From: Aquabacterium sp.
GTDB taxonomy: Bacteria; Pseudomonadota; Gammaproteobacteria; Burkholderiales; Burkholderiaceae_C
DNA length: 64,000 nt
Assembly (NCBI RefSeq): GCF_016195855.1
Contig: NZ_JACPYU010000002.1
Span: 274,030-338,029, forward strand
Direction: 5' to 3'
A program made the position numbers and the translations under genes. A model generated the notes under the pieces. That model did no database searches and had not been told where the DNA came from. It worked only from the letters and a program-made list of their open reading frames with translations. Position 1 is the stretch's first letter; each line of letters opens with the position of its first letter. Below are positions 1 to 8,006 of this stretch, piece by piece.

Positions 1-109
1 GCGTTTCCGGTGCGGCCACCATGATCCGAATGCCTCATGGGGTCAAGGGATCAGACCGAGCGGGATTCAAAGACCCTGGTTAAGCTGGCGAGGCCCTTGT
101 AGCCGTGAG

Positions 110-352
110 ATGTCAGCCATGCCCTACCCGCTCGAAGAGACCGTCTTCAAACGCACCCACAAAGGGCAAGTGGTGGCCACCTCACGCAAGGCCTTTGTGG
201 ACGAGCGTCGGTTTTCCTTGTTGCGCATGGTCACCGGTTTCACCAGTGCGCGCGTGCTGTCGGAGCTGTCGGGCACCACCTTGTTCGAGGTGCTGGAGAT
301 GCTGCACGCCCTGGAAGCGCAAGGCCTGATCGAGCGCTTTGACGCGCCCTGA
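110..352 (+). CDS. small hypothetical protein (80 aa)
   Basis: An ATG-initiated frame of 80 codons with codon use typical of its neighbours. The C-terminal half is predicted helical (a segment around VLEMLHALEAQGLIERF) and resembles the helices of a small winged-helix or DNA-binding fold, but no family is recognised. A second in-frame ATG lies three codons downstream at 119 and could be the true start; neither has a strong ribosome binding site. No partner gene is evident because the window begins just upstream. The function is unknown. Confidence 0.5.
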   Translation: MSAMPYPLEETVFKRTHKGQVVATSRKAFVDERRFSLLRMVTGFTSARVLSELSGTTLFEVLEMLHALEAQGLIERFDAP

Positions 353-391
353 AAACCAAGCTGAACCGGCCCGCCTGCCTCGGCCAGGGCC

Positions 392-967
392 TCAACGCCC
401 GTCGCCCTGCTGCTCCAGCTTGCTGAGCGTCTGCTCCAGCGGGCGCAACTGGTTCAGGGCGTCGGCCACATTGAGCTCGGTGAACATGGCCTTGGCCTGG
501 TCCACGTGCTCGCGGGCGCATTTGGGGTTGCCGCCAAACAGGCAGGCAAAGGCGATGAACAGGTGCCCATCGGCCACGTACTCGGGCACCTGGGCTTCGG
601 CCACCAGCGATTCACCGGCCATCTTCAGCGCCGCCATGTCGCGCGTGCGCATGGCGATCAGGGCCTTGATGCGCGAGGCGATCGTGCGGTTGAAGGGTCG
701 GCCTTCGGTGTTGGCCAGCAACTCGCAACGCAAGGCGATGTTGGCCGCCGCGCTCATGTCGTCCTGCTCGTAGATCAGGGACACGGCCTCTTTGACCCGG
801 TCACCATCGCACAAGCCTTCGCCGGCGGCGAACTCCTGCACATGGCGCGATGCCGTCGGGACAGGGCCCGGGTCCTTGACGGAGGCCGCCAGGGTGGGGC
901 TCACGCCGGCCACAGCCAGCAGCACAACCAGGGTGCCTTTGAGGATGGGTGACGAAGCTTGCAACAT
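392..967 (-). CDS. secreted hypothetical protein with TPR-like helices (191 aa)
   Basis: The start at 967 is chosen because AGGAGG lies four bases upstream; an in-frame ATG at 991 is less likely. Residues 1 to about 28 form a Sec-type signal peptide: a short N-region, a hydrophobic core (LKGTLVVLLAVAGV) and an AxA-like site near TLAAS. The mature part is alpha-helical with alanine-rich pairs of helices reminiscent of tetratricopeptide-like repeats. Three cysteines in the mature part (C in EGLCDGD, ALRCELL and FACLFGGNPKCA) suit an exported protein with disulfides. No specific family is recognised. It is probably periplasmic; the role is unknown. Confidence 0.7.
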   Translation of the reverse strand: MLQASSPILKGTLVVLLAVAGVSPTLAASVKDPGPVPTASRHVQEFAAGEGLCDGDRVKEAVSLIYEQDDMSAAANIALRCELLANTEGRPFNRTIASRIKALIAMRTRDMAALKMAGESLVAEAQVPEYVADGHLFIAFACLFGGNPKCAREHVDQAKAMFTELNVADALNQLRPLEQTLSKLEQQGDGR

Positions 968-1103
968 GGGGCCTCCTGAGAGCGCTTGCACGTTGAGCGG
1001 TTTATCGGCTGAGTCAGCCCATTCTTTAACGGGGCTCGTACAGCGTCAATGGCGCACCGGCGTTTTGCCGTCTAATCGGGGCTGAACAACATGGGTTCAT
1101 GCC

Positions 1104-1463
1104 GTGCCGCCAGACGACTCCATCCCCCAACTCGCCCAGCGCCTGCAACAGTTCGCCGACGCGCGTGACTGGGGCCCCTTCCACTCGCCCAAGAACCTCG
1201 CCTCGGCCCTGATCGTGGAGGCCGGTGAACTGCTGGAGCACTTCCAGTGGATGACCGAAGCGCAAAGCCGCAACCTGGATGCCGACAAGAAGCAGGCCGT
1301 GGCCCACGAGATGGCCGACGTGCTGCTTTACCTGGTGCAGCTGTCGTCCGCGCTGGGCGTGGACCTGATGGCAGCGGCGCGCGAGAAGATGGCGATCAAC
1401 GAAAGCCGCTACCCGGTGGACCAGGCCCGCGGCAGCAGCCGCAAGTACGACGAGCTGGGTTAA
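1104..1463 (+). CDS. MazG-like nucleotide pyrophosphohydrolase
   Basis: This 119-aa protein has the all-alpha NTP pyrophosphohydrolase signature of the MazG/RS21-C6 (iMazG) group: the paired metal-binding motifs E39-x-x-E42 (in IVEAGELLEHF) and E69-x-x-D72 (in EMADVLLYLVQ). Family members hydrolyse (d)NTPs, often dCTP or modified dCTP, to the monophosphate and pyrophosphate, cleaning the nucleotide pool. Size matches single-domain members. Translation starts at GTG. Its stop codon overlaps the 3' end of the convergent pcm gene by 4 bp, so the two are not co-transcribed. Substrate preference cannot be told from sequence. Confidence 0.9.
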   Translation: MPPDDSIPQLAQRLQQFADARDWGPFHSPKNLASALIVEAGELLEHFQWMTEAQSRNLDADKKQAVAHEMADVLLYLVQLSSALGVDLMAAAREKMAINESRYPVDQARGSSRKYDELG

Positions 1464-2146
1464 GCGCGAAGGGCGGGCGCGCCGCCCGTCAAAGGCACAA
1501 ACGCCACCGGCAGCAAGCCCGACTCGGTCACCTGCCCCTGCGCATCCTTGCTGACCAGTACCAGTTCCTGCCGGCCATGCTGCGGCCCCACCGGGATCAC
1601 CATCCGGCCCCCGGGCTTGAGCTGCTCAACCAAGGCTGGCGGGATCACGGGCGAAGCGGCCGTCACCACGATGGCGTCATAAGGCCCACCCGCTGGCCAG
1701 CCGCTGTGCCCATCGCTGTGGTGCACATGCACGTTGTGCAAGCCCATGCCTTGCAGGCGCTGTGCGGCCATGCGGGCCAGGGCCCCGATCACCTCCACCG
1801 ATTGCACCTGCTTGACCAGCCCAGCCAGCACCGCGGCCTGGTAGCCCGAGCCGGTGCCGATCTCCAGCACCACGTCATCGGGCTTGGGGTCGATCAGGTC
1901 CGTCATCAAGGCCACGATGAAGGGTTGCGAGATGGTCTGCTGGTGGCCGATGGGCAGGGGCGCGTCCAGCCAGGCCTCGTCCTGCAGATCGGGGTCGACA
2001 AAGGCGTCACGGGGCACGGCCGCCATGGCCCGCATGACCCGGTCAGACAGCATGGGGCGGCCGGTACAGGCGCCGCATGACAAGGCCTCGGCACGGATGT
2101 GATCCAGCAAGGCGTCGATGGCCTGCTGGCGGTGGTGGGTGCTCAT
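1460..2146 (-). CDS. pcm: protein-L-isoaspartate O-methyltransferase
   Basis: A 228-aa SAM-dependent methyltransferase of the PCMT family. It methylates isoaspartyl residues of aged proteins to start their repair. The SAM-binding motif I (VLEIGTGSGYQAAVL) lies near residues 94-108. The family's substrate-side motif is present as PLPIGHQQTISQP, and the motif II region follows as YDAIVVTAA. The length matches bacterial Pcm proteins (about 210-230 aa). In many proteobacteria pcm lies near surE, nlpD and rpoS; those neighbours are absent here, so it stands alone, convergent with the MazG-like gene. Confidence 0.93.
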   Translation of the reverse strand: MSTHHRQQAIDALLDHIRAEALSCGACTGRPMLSDRVMRAMAAVPRDAFVDPDLQDEAWLDAPLPIGHQQTISQPFIVALMTDLIDPKPDDVVLEIGTGSGYQAAVLAGLVKQVQSVEVIGALARMAAQRLQGMGLHNVHVHHSDGHSGWPAGGPYDAIVVTAASPVIPPALVEQLKPGGRMVIPVGPQHGRQELVLVSKDAQGQVTESGLLPVAFVPLTGGAPALRA

Positions 2147-2220
2147 GCCTGCGGTCCCCCTGGTCAGCCTGTCGTGGCTACCAGCATAGCCCCGGCTGCG
2201 CGTGCATGCCAGTGCGTATC

Positions 2221-2565
2221 ATGGCCACCATGACTTCGCCTTCCCCCAAACCCCCGTCCTTCAAGCTGGCCGTGGGCGGCGCCATCTGGCTGGGGCTGAC
2301 CTGGCTGGCCTACGCGCTGTTCCTGGTCAACACGCCCATCACCTTGCAAAGCGTGCAGGCGGGCGCCATCACCATGGCCCGTGGTGCGGTGATGGCCAGC
2401 ACCGCCATGGCCTTGCTGGCGATGATCGCGGGGCTGATCAAACTGGCCTTGCTGAAACGGCGGGATGCCTCTTTGGTGATCGCGGCGATCTGGTCGATGG
2501 GCGCACTCTCGCTGGCCTTCTCGATCTACATGCTGACCCGGCCTTTGCTGGACTCGGCCATCTGA
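2221..2565 (+). CDS. small membrane protein, 3 predicted TM segments
   Basis: A 114-aa hydrophobic protein. The ATG at 2221 (alternative 2230) is taken as the start because the open frame upstream lies in the promoter region of the divergent pcm gene and is not protein-like. Predicted transmembrane helices are near residues 19-38 (GAIWLGLTWLAYALFLV), 52-76 (ARGAVMASTAMALLAMIAGL) and 85-105 (SLVIAAIWSMGALSLAFSIYML), separated by a basic KLALLKRRD loop. This would leave the short basic N-terminus in the cytoplasm. No family is recognised. It is an inner-membrane protein of unknown function. Confidence 0.7.
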   Translation: MATMTSPSPKPPSFKLAVGGAIWLGLTWLAYALFLVNTPITLQSVQAGAITMARGAVMASTAMALLAMIAGLIKLALLKRRDASLVIAAIWSMGALSLAFSIYMLTRPLLDSAI

Positions 2566-2697
2566 CCTGAATCTGAGCATCTGCACCTGCCCCGCGGCTT
2601 CCCCCACTGCCGCACTCGGTCTCATACCCGAGCACAAGCGTGGCCTTGCCCGATGGGTTTTCAATGGCGTGGTCATCATCCCGATCCCCTCACTGCC

Positions 2698-3165
2698 ATG
2701 CCTGCCCTGCTGCTGTCCACCACCGCCATCGACATCAAGCCCGCCAAGCCCCATGGCCTGGCCGACCTGGGTGTGCCCTTGACCGAGGCCACGCTCGTCA
2801 AGAAGGGCAAGCTCGCAGAGTTCGCGCAATCGCAAGACAGCGGCAAGGTGGGCCGCCGCTTTCAGAACATCCGCGTGACCGCCGTCAAGACAACGGAAGG
2901 TGGTGTCCAGGCATCCAAACTCATCGTCGCCTTCGAGGTTTTTGGTGACGACAACGTGCCGGTGGTGGGCAACCAGGGCGTGGCCGCCGTGCTGCATGCC
3001 GGCGAGCGGGCGCTGCAGGACTTGCCGCTGGGCAGCTTGTTCCTGCCCTATGCCTGCGCCTGGTACGAGAACCGCTATGCCGCCGACATCAGCAACGAGG
3101 TGTTCGACCAACTGGACCGCCTGCACTTCGTGGCGCAAGCCGATGACGTGCGCTGCATCGCCTGA
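2698..3165 (+). CDS. hypothetical protein upstream of Rieske ferredoxin
   Basis: A 155-aa soluble protein, taken from the ATG at 2698; the frame extends upstream to 2653 without protein-like character. It lacks a signal peptide and membrane segments. The sequence alternates predicted beta strands (IRVTAVKTT, KLIVAFEVFGDD) and helices; no domain is recognised. It ends 11 bp before the Rieske ferredoxin gene on the same strand, so the two may be co-transcribed and functionally linked. This link is an inference from spacing only. Confidence 0.65.
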   Translation: MPALLLSTTAIDIKPAKPHGLADLGVPLTEATLVKKGKLAEFAQSQDSGKVGRRFQNIRVTAVKTTEGGVQASKLIVAFEVFGDDNVPVVGNQGVAAVLHAGERALQDLPLGSLFLPYACAWYENRYAADISNEVFDQLDRLHFVAQADDVRCIA

Positions 3166-3176
3166 GCGGTTGCACC

Positions 3177-3494
3177 ATGACCTTTCAGACGCTTTGCAAG
3201 CAGCGCTACCTGGGTGAGGGCGAGAGCACGCCCTTCATGCTCGACGGGCGCGAGGTGTTGGTGCTGTGGCCTGATGGGGGCCAGCCGCGGGCCTTCCATG
3301 GGGTGTGCCCGCATGAGGGCCAAAGCCTGGTCAACAACTCGGACTTCAATGGCCGCGTGCTGATCTGCACCGTCCATGGCTGGGTGTTCGATGGGCGCAA
3401 TGGCGAGGGCTTGCGGCCCGAAGGTTGCCGTATCCGCGAGTACCCACTGCGCCTGGTGGATGGGGGCCTGGTCGAGGTGGACCTGGAGGGCTGA
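3177..3494 (+). CDS. Rieske-type [2Fe-2S] ferredoxin
   Basis: A 105-aa protein with the two Rieske cluster-binding boxes: C44-P-H46 (GVCPHEGQSL) and C64-x-x-H67 (ICTVHGWVFDGRNG). Such small soluble Rieske proteins, like toluene-4-monooxygenase component C, pass electrons to an oxygenase or act as general redox carriers. No oxygenase or reductase gene is nearby, so the partner is unknown. The short length and lack of an N-terminal anchor argue against a cytochrome bc1 Rieske subunit. Likely in an operon with the unknown gene that ends 11 bp upstream. Confidence 0.9.
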   Translation: MTFQTLCKQRYLGEGESTPFMLDGREVLVLWPDGGQPRAFHGVCPHEGQSLVNNSDFNGRVLICTVHGWVFDGRNGEGLRPEGCRIREYPLRLVDGGLVEVDLEG

Positions 3495-3511
3495 ACGCGT
3501 GTCAGCGCGTG

Positions 3512-3646
3512 TCAGCGGTGCACGAACTGGCAGGCCTTGGTGTCGGGGTTGCACACACGGACCAGGTCGCTTTTCACATGCGTGGCAAACAGACCTTGTG
3601 CGATCACGACGCCCGCGATCAGGGCGATGGACAGACGGACACTCAT
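3512..3646 (-). CDS. small exported or membrane-anchored protein (44 aa)
   Basis: A 44-codon frame starting at ATG 3646, preceded by AAGGAGA about seven bases upstream. Residues 4-20 form a hydrophobic helix (RLSIALIAGVVIAQGLF), a signal peptide or single TM anchor. The short remainder carries two cysteines (VCNPDTKACQ) that could form a disulfide outside the membrane. The frame stays open upstream to 3850, but that part is not protein-like and lacks a ribosome binding site. Function unknown. Confidence 0.55.
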   Translation of the reverse strand: MSVRLSIALIAGVVIAQGLFATHVKSDLVRVCNPDTKACQFVHR

Positions 3647-3976
3647 GCTGCTCTCCTTGCAGTGCAAGCGGATGTAAGTAGCGTAGTCACTGCGGCGTTT
3701 TGGCGCTACAGGGTCGACACCCTGGAATGCAGGGGGCATGAACCCCTGGTCGATCAGGCTGTGAGCTTGGTCACGCTTGCGCCACCCTGCGGCAAGGGGC
3801 CCGCAGGGCGCGTCACCAGGCGTTTGACCCTTGACCTGAGTCAACTGCACACCCCCCTAGAACGTAGTCCTTCACCGTTTTGAAACCCTTGTTCCCATAA
3901 ACTGAAATCAGATTTCACTTCTGAGAACAAGGCAATCCATGCAGTGGGGTGTACGCGGCTTGAGGGGGGCTCGGTC
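3647..3976. other. intergenic region upstream of the eCIS operon
   Basis: About 330 bases separate the divergent 44-aa gene from the first injection-system gene. The part from about 3885 to 3940 is clearly richer in A+T than its surroundings and contains a concentric inverted repeat (listed separately). No convincing sigma-70 -35/-10 pair could be fixed by eye. No additional gene is supported here. It should carry the promoter for the roughly 24-kb operon downstream. Confidence 0.5.
3887..3932. promoter_or_regulatory. concentric inverted repeat upstream of eCIS operon, candidate operator
   Basis: The outer arms CCTTGTTC (3887-3894) and GAACAAGG (3925-3932) are perfect inverted complements. 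The inner palindrome TGAAATC-A-GATTTCA (3903-3917) has nearly the same centre (3910 against 3909.5). The whole 46 bp forms one long imperfect dyad in an A+T-rich pocket, 12 bases before the first possible start (GTG 3944). It has no T-tract, so a terminator is unlikely. A dimeric or tetrameric repressor site, or a 5' leader hairpin, is the natural reading. The binding protein is not identifiable. Confidence 0.5.
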
Positions 3977-4549
3977 TTGATCGAACTCGCCTTGAAGTTC
4001 CTCAGCGACGAGGCCAACGGCTTCATGGCGCGTCGCCTGGGCCTGGACCTGGGCAAGCTGGATGTCGGCCCCTTTGTGGACTACACAACCGGCGCGCTGG
4101 CCATCGGTGTGGACACCACCCGCATGACACTGTTCCAGATCGAGGAAGAGCGCGTGATGCGCGAGCAGCTGCCCGTGCGCCAGATCGTGGCCGGTCGTGA
4201 ATTGACCCTGCCGCCGCCCTTGAAGGTCAACCTCATCGTGGTGGTCAGCGGGCGCTTTCAGCATTACGACCAGTGCCTGCGCCAGCTGTCGCTGCTGCTG
4301 ACCTTCTTCCAGTCGCACCCGGTCTTCACGCCCACCGACTACCCCGGCATGCCCGCCGGCATCGAGCGCCTGTCGGTCGAGTTGCTGAACTACGGCCCCG
4401 AGCAGCTCAACCAGTTGTGGACCTGCATCGGCAGCAAGCACCTGCCGGCCATGGTCTACCGCGTGCGCATGCTGTGGCTGCAGGACGCCGAGCCGCAAGG
4501 CACGGGCTCGCCCGTCACCGGCATCCAGACGCGCATGGAGATGCGATGA
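3977..4549 (+). CDS. DUF4255 family eCIS protein (Pvc16/Afp16-type tail terminator cap)
   Basis: This is the first gene of the contractile injection system. The protein (190 aa) matches the DUF4255/Pvc16 N-terminal family: an N-terminal helix (LIELALKFLSDEANGF), central strands ending in LKVNLIVVVSGRF, a helical segment QCLRQLSLLLTFFQSHPVF, and the late motif LSVELLNYGPEQLNQLWTCIGSKHLPAMVYRVRML split over two strands. In AFP and PVC particles the homologue caps the tube and sheath distal end and stops tail growth. The TTG at 3977 is preferred because it places the family N-terminus at the start and has GAGGGGGG upstream. A GTG at 3944 is the alternative. The stop overlaps the next ATG (ATGA). 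Confidence 0.88.
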   Translation: MIELALKFLSDEANGFMARRLGLDLGKLDVGPFVDYTTGALAIGVDTTRMTLFQIEEERVMREQLPVRQIVAGRELTLPPPLKVNLIVVVSGRFQHYDQCLRQLSLLLTFFQSHPVFTPTDYPGMPAGIERLSVELLNYGPEQLNQLWTCIGSKHLPAMVYRVRMLWLQDAEPQGTGSPVTGIQTRMEMR

Positions 4550-5553
4550 ACACAGGCTTTCGCACGCTGTGGACCATCGCCCTGTCGCACGCCTTTCATG
4601 GCGGCATGAGCGACGCCCTGGCCTTTGTGGTGCCACCGGCCACGCAGGATGCGCTCAAGGCCATGCGGGCCATGGCGCGCGAGATCGACGGCCGCCTGCA
4701 TGTGCTGATCGAAGAAGACGCCGATGGCCATGCCCTGATCGACAGCACGGGCCGCACCCTGGTGTTCGGCCTGGCCCCACGCAGCGCCACCTTCGTGCAG
4801 TACACGGGCGACCTGGGTCTGCAAAAAGGCCAGCAGGCCTTGTTCGCCAATGCGGTATCCATCGATGCCATTGATGCCCAACCCACCGGGGTGCGCATCA
4901 GCGGCAGCCGCATCACCATCACGCCGAAGCGAGACGAGCGCCCCTTGACGCTGCGTGCGGTCACCGCTGGTGGCCTGCCCAAAGCCAGCATCACCTTGTC
5001 GCCCACCGATGCCAGCTGGCAGTGGGACGCAGGCGGTTTGCAAGGCGAGGTGCAGATCACCGAAGAAGCGCAGCCCGGCATGGTGCTGGCGCAGCAGCGC
5101 CTGTTCATCGCGCCGGGCCTTGCCGATTGCTGGGGCGTGTTGACGCTCCAGATCGCCGCAGACCACGTGCTGCACGGCCACGACTTCACCTTGACGCTGC
5201 CCGCCCGCGAAGACGTGCTGCGCTACTACGTGCTGGTCAAGCCCGCCAACCAGGCGGACTTCGACAGCATCCAGATCCAGGACCAGGGCGCGGCCACCGA
5301 CAGCCGCAACCCCGTCACCTTCACCCGCCACGTGCCGCCTTTCGGCCAGGGTCACCTTTCCCCTGATCTGCTCGATCCGGGGCACACCCGTCAGCTCGTG
5401 CTGTTTGAAGCCAATGCGCCCATTGCCCGCCAGGCCCGGGGCCCGCATGGCATCGCACTGCAAAGGCTGGGTGAAGTGCTCATCGGCGATCTGCCTCAGC
5501 CCGGGGCCGATCGCGGCGATGCCCAGTTTGTCGTCCACCTGAGTAAACCGTAG
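4546..5553 (+). CDS. eCIS-linked hypothetical protein (335 aa)
   Basis: The start codon overlaps the stop of the cap gene in an ATGA, and the tail sheath gene begins 15 bp after its end, so it is firmly within the operon. The protein is beta-rich: residues about 120-230 look like repeated beta-sandwich strands (SRITITPKRDERPLTLRAV, VQITEEAQPGMVLAQQRLFI). The C-terminal half again alternates strands. There is no signal peptide, TM helix or recognised domain. The position suggests a particle accessory or assembly protein, but this is inference only. Confidence 0.75.
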   Translation: MNTGFRTLWTIALSHAFHGGMSDALAFVVPPATQDALKAMRAMAREIDGRLHVLIEEDADGHALIDSTGRTLVFGLAPRSATFVQYTGDLGLQKGQQALFANAVSIDAIDAQPTGVRISGSRITITPKRDERPLTLRAVTAGGLPKASITLSPTDASWQWDAGGLQGEVQITEEAQPGMVLAQQRLFIAPGLADCWGVLTLQIAADHVLHGHDFTLTLPAREDVLRYYVLVKPANQADFDSIQIQDQGAATDSRNPVTFTRHVPPFGQGHLSPDLLDPGHTRQLVLFEANAPIARQARGPHGIALQRLGEVLIGDLPQPGADRGDAQFVVHLSKP

Positions 5554-5568
5554 AGGAGCGAATCCGCC

Positions 5569-7530
5569 ATGCCAACCTACCGCACGCCTGACGTGTATGT
5601 CGAAGAGATCTCGGTGTTCCCACCCTCGGTGGCCGAGGTGGCGACCGCCGTGCCTGCCTTCATTGGCTACACCGCCAAAGCCACCCGCGATGTCGAGGGC
5701 GACCTCAAGAACGTGCCCACGCGCGTGACCTCGCTGCTGGAGTTCGAGCAGCTCTTCGGCGGTGTGCCCACGCTGGACGTGAGCAAGGTGCTGCTGGACG
5801 ACGCGGGCAACTTCCTGCGCGCCGAGCTGGGCACGGGCAACACCAAGCACCTGTACGACAGCATGCGCCTGTTCTTCGACAACGGCGGTGGCCCTTGCTA
5901 CATCGTGTCGGTGGGCAAGCACACGGACAGCATCGACAAGGACCAGCTCATTGCCGGCCTGGCCAAGGTGGCCACGGTGGACGAGCCCACCATCCTGCTG
6001 TCGCCCGATGCGGCCTCGCTGGACGCGGACGGCCTGGCCGCCTTCCAGCAAGCCACGCTGGCCCAGGCCGGCAAGCTGGGTGACCGCGTGGCCCTGATGG
6101 ACACGAGCTACTACGACAACAAGACCGCGCACGGCACCGCCATCGACAACTTCCGCAGCAAGGTCGGCATCAACAGCCTGAAGTACGGCACGGCCTACGC
6201 GCCCTGGCTCAAGATCAACTATCCCAAGCAAGTGGGTTACGCCGACCTGACCAAGCCGGCCACCAAGCTGTACAAGGGCTCGCAGCCCGTGGACCTGTCC
6301 ACGCTGACCTCCGAGCAGGCCATCAAGGACAAGCTCGCGCGCCTGGACAAGGTGCTGGCCGACCTGCCCCTGATCGCCACGACCAAGGCCAATCTGTTCG
6401 ACCCGCAAACCAGCTTCTCGGGCAAGCAGGATGCGCTGCTGATGGCCTACAAGGGCGGCAAGACCGTGGGCACGGCGCAGGCGGTGTTCGACTTCCTGAT
6501 GGACGCCGCCCGCGCGGTGGATGGCCTGGTGAGCGCTGCCGTCAAGCTGACCTGTGCCGAGCTGGTCACCATCGTCAACAGCCAGATCACCGACGTGCTG
6601 GTGCCGGTCTACAAGCCGCTGCTGGCCATTGAAAAGGAACTGGCCCTGGCCGCACCGGCCTACACCGTGCAGCAGGACCAGGGCACGGCGCCTTCGGCCA
6701 CCGCCTGGGGCACGACCTGGACGGCCGTGGCCGCCAGCACGGGCAAGGTCCCCACCGCGCCGGGCACCACCTTGGCCGCGCAGCTGGACGCCACCATGCC
6801 CACCGTGCTGGCGGCACTGGCCGCAGTCGGCACCGCGCTGTCGCAGATCGCGGCGGCGGCCACCACCTACCGCAGCAACGACGAAGCCTATCTGGGCGAG
6901 AACTTCAGCCTCTACCGCGCCATCCTCAAGGGCGTCAACGGCGCCGTCACCGTGTGCCCACCGTCTGGTGCCATCGCCGGCATCTACGCCCTGGTGGACA
7001 ACCAGCGTGGCGTGTGGAAGGCCCCGGCCAACGTCAGCCTCAATGGCGTGCTGGCGCCCACCTACCTGTTTGACAGTGACGACACCGACAACCTCAACAT
7101 CGACGCCAACTCGGGCAAGTCGGTCAACGCCATCCGCGCCTTTGCGGGCAAGGGCACGCTGGTCTGGGGTGCACGCACGCTGGCCGGCAACGACAACGAG
7201 TGGCGCTACATCTCGGTGCGCCGCTTCTACAACATGGTCGAGGAGTCGGTGAAGAAGTCCACCTACTGGGCCGTGTTCGAACCCAATGACGCCAACACCT
7301 GGGTCAAGGTGCGCGGCATGATCGAGAACTACCTGACTCAGAAGTGGCGCGAAGGCGCGCTGGCCGGCGCCAGCACCAAGGACGCCTTCTTCGTGCGCTG
7401 CGGCCTGGGCACCACGATGAGCAGCCAGGACATCCTGGAAGGCCGCCTGATCGTCGAGATCGGCATGGCCGTGGTCCGCCCCGCGGAATTCATCATCCTG
7501 AAGTTCTCGCACAAGCTGCAGACCTCCTGA
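5569..7530 (+). CDS. contractile tail sheath protein (Pvc2/Afp2-type)
   Basis: A 653-aa sheath subunit. The N-terminus (YRTPDVYVEEISVFPPSV, then VPAFIGYTAKA) is the standard sheath entry motif of phage and eCIS sheath proteins. The C-terminal domain is also typical: the invariant stretch FNMVEESVKKSTYWAVFEPN near residue 550, then NYLTQKWREGALAGA and a final strand VVRPAEFIILKFSHKL. Hundreds of copies form the outer tube whose contraction drives the inner tube. Residues about 200-440 contain an alanine- and threonine-rich insertion that may be surface exposed. There is only one sheath gene, whereas AFP and PVC clusters carry two or three. A ribosome binding site, GAGGAGCG, lies upstream of the ATG. 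Confidence 0.95.
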   Translation: MPTYRTPDVYVEEISVFPPSVAEVATAVPAFIGYTAKATRDVEGDLKNVPTRVTSLLEFEQLFGGVPTLDVSKVLLDDAGNFLRAELGTGNTKHLYDSMRLFFDNGGGPCYIVSVGKHTDSIDKDQLIAGLAKVATVDEPTILLSPDAASLDADGLAAFQQATLAQAGKLGDRVALMDTSYYDNKTAHGTAIDNFRSKVGINSLKYGTAYAPWLKINYPKQVGYADLTKPATKLYKGSQPVDLSTLTSEQAIKDKLARLDKVLADLPLIATTKANLFDPQTSFSGKQDALLMAYKGGKTVGTAQAVFDFLMDAARAVDGLVSAAVKLTCAELVTIVNSQITDVLVPVYKPLLAIEKELALAAPAYTVQQDQGTAPSATAWGTTWTAVAASTGKVPTAPGTTLAAQLDATMPTVLAALAAVGTALSQIAAAATTYRSNDEAYLGENFSLYRAILKGVNGAVTVCPPSGAIAGIYALVDNQRGVWKAPANVSLNGVLAPTYLFDSDDTDNLNIDANSGKSVNAIRAFAGKGTLVWGARTLAGNDNEWRYISVRRFYNMVEESVKKSTYWAVFEPNDANTWVKVRGMIENYLTQKWREGALAGASTKDAFFVRCGLGTTMSSQDILEGRLIVEIGMAVVRPAEFIILKFSHKLQTS

Positions 7531-7562
7531 TCCCACACTGAACCACATCCGAAGGAATCGAC

Positions 7563-7997
7563 ATGCCCGGTCAATATCCCTTGCCCGTCTTCCACTTCTC
7601 TGTTCAGTGGGGCGGCAACCGCCTTGGCTTCTCCGAGGTGACAGGTCTCACACAAGAAAACCAGGTCATCGAATACCGCGACGGCTCCTTCCCGGAGTAC
7701 TCGTCCATCAAGATGCCCGGCCTGCGCAAGTTCAGCAACATCACGCTCAAGCGCGGTGTGGTCAAGTCGGACAACGACTTCTACAAATGGCTCACCACCA
7801 TCAAGCTCAACACCGTGGAGCGGCGTGACCTCACCATCAGCCTGCTCAACGAATCGCACGAGCCCGTGATGGTCTGGAAGATCCACAACGCCTTCCCCGT
7901 CAAGGTGGAAGGGCCGCAACTGAAGGCCGCGGCCAACGAGGTGGCGATCGAGTCCATCGAGATCGCGCACGAGGGCATGGAAGTGCAGAACGAGTAA
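7563..7997 (+). CDS. inner tube protein 1 (T4 gp19-like, Pvc1-type)
   Basis: A 144-aa member of the T4-like tail tube (gp19) family. Diagnostic parts are the start QYPLPVFHFSVQWGG, GFSEVTGLTQENQVIEYRDG, the central LKRGVVKSDNDFYKW and the late VWKIHNAFPVKVEGPQL. Hexamers stack to make the rigid tube that is pushed into the target. It begins 32 bp after the sheath gene with a GAAGGAATC ribosome binding site, consistent with the high expression a tube protein needs. It is the more canonical of the two tube genes and is likely the bulk tube subunit. Confidence 0.94.
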   Translation: MPGQYPLPVFHFSVQWGGNRLGFSEVTGLTQENQVIEYRDGSFPEYSSIKMPGLRKFSNITLKRGVVKSDNDFYKWLTTIKLNTVERRDLTISLLNESHEPVMVWKIHNAFPVKVEGPQLKAAANEVAIESIEIAHEGMEVQNE

Positions 7998-8006
7998 GCC
8001 GGGCCC

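Noticed and set aside
1..109. A gene end at the left edge
   Set aside because: No open frame with family features could be supported in the first 109 bases.
4456..7548. A 1030-codon open frame on the minus strand across the eCIS cap-to-sheath genes
   Set aside because: It is a shadow of GC-rich coding on the plus strand, with His/Gln/Gly-rich nonsense composition, while the plus strand encodes recognised particle proteins.
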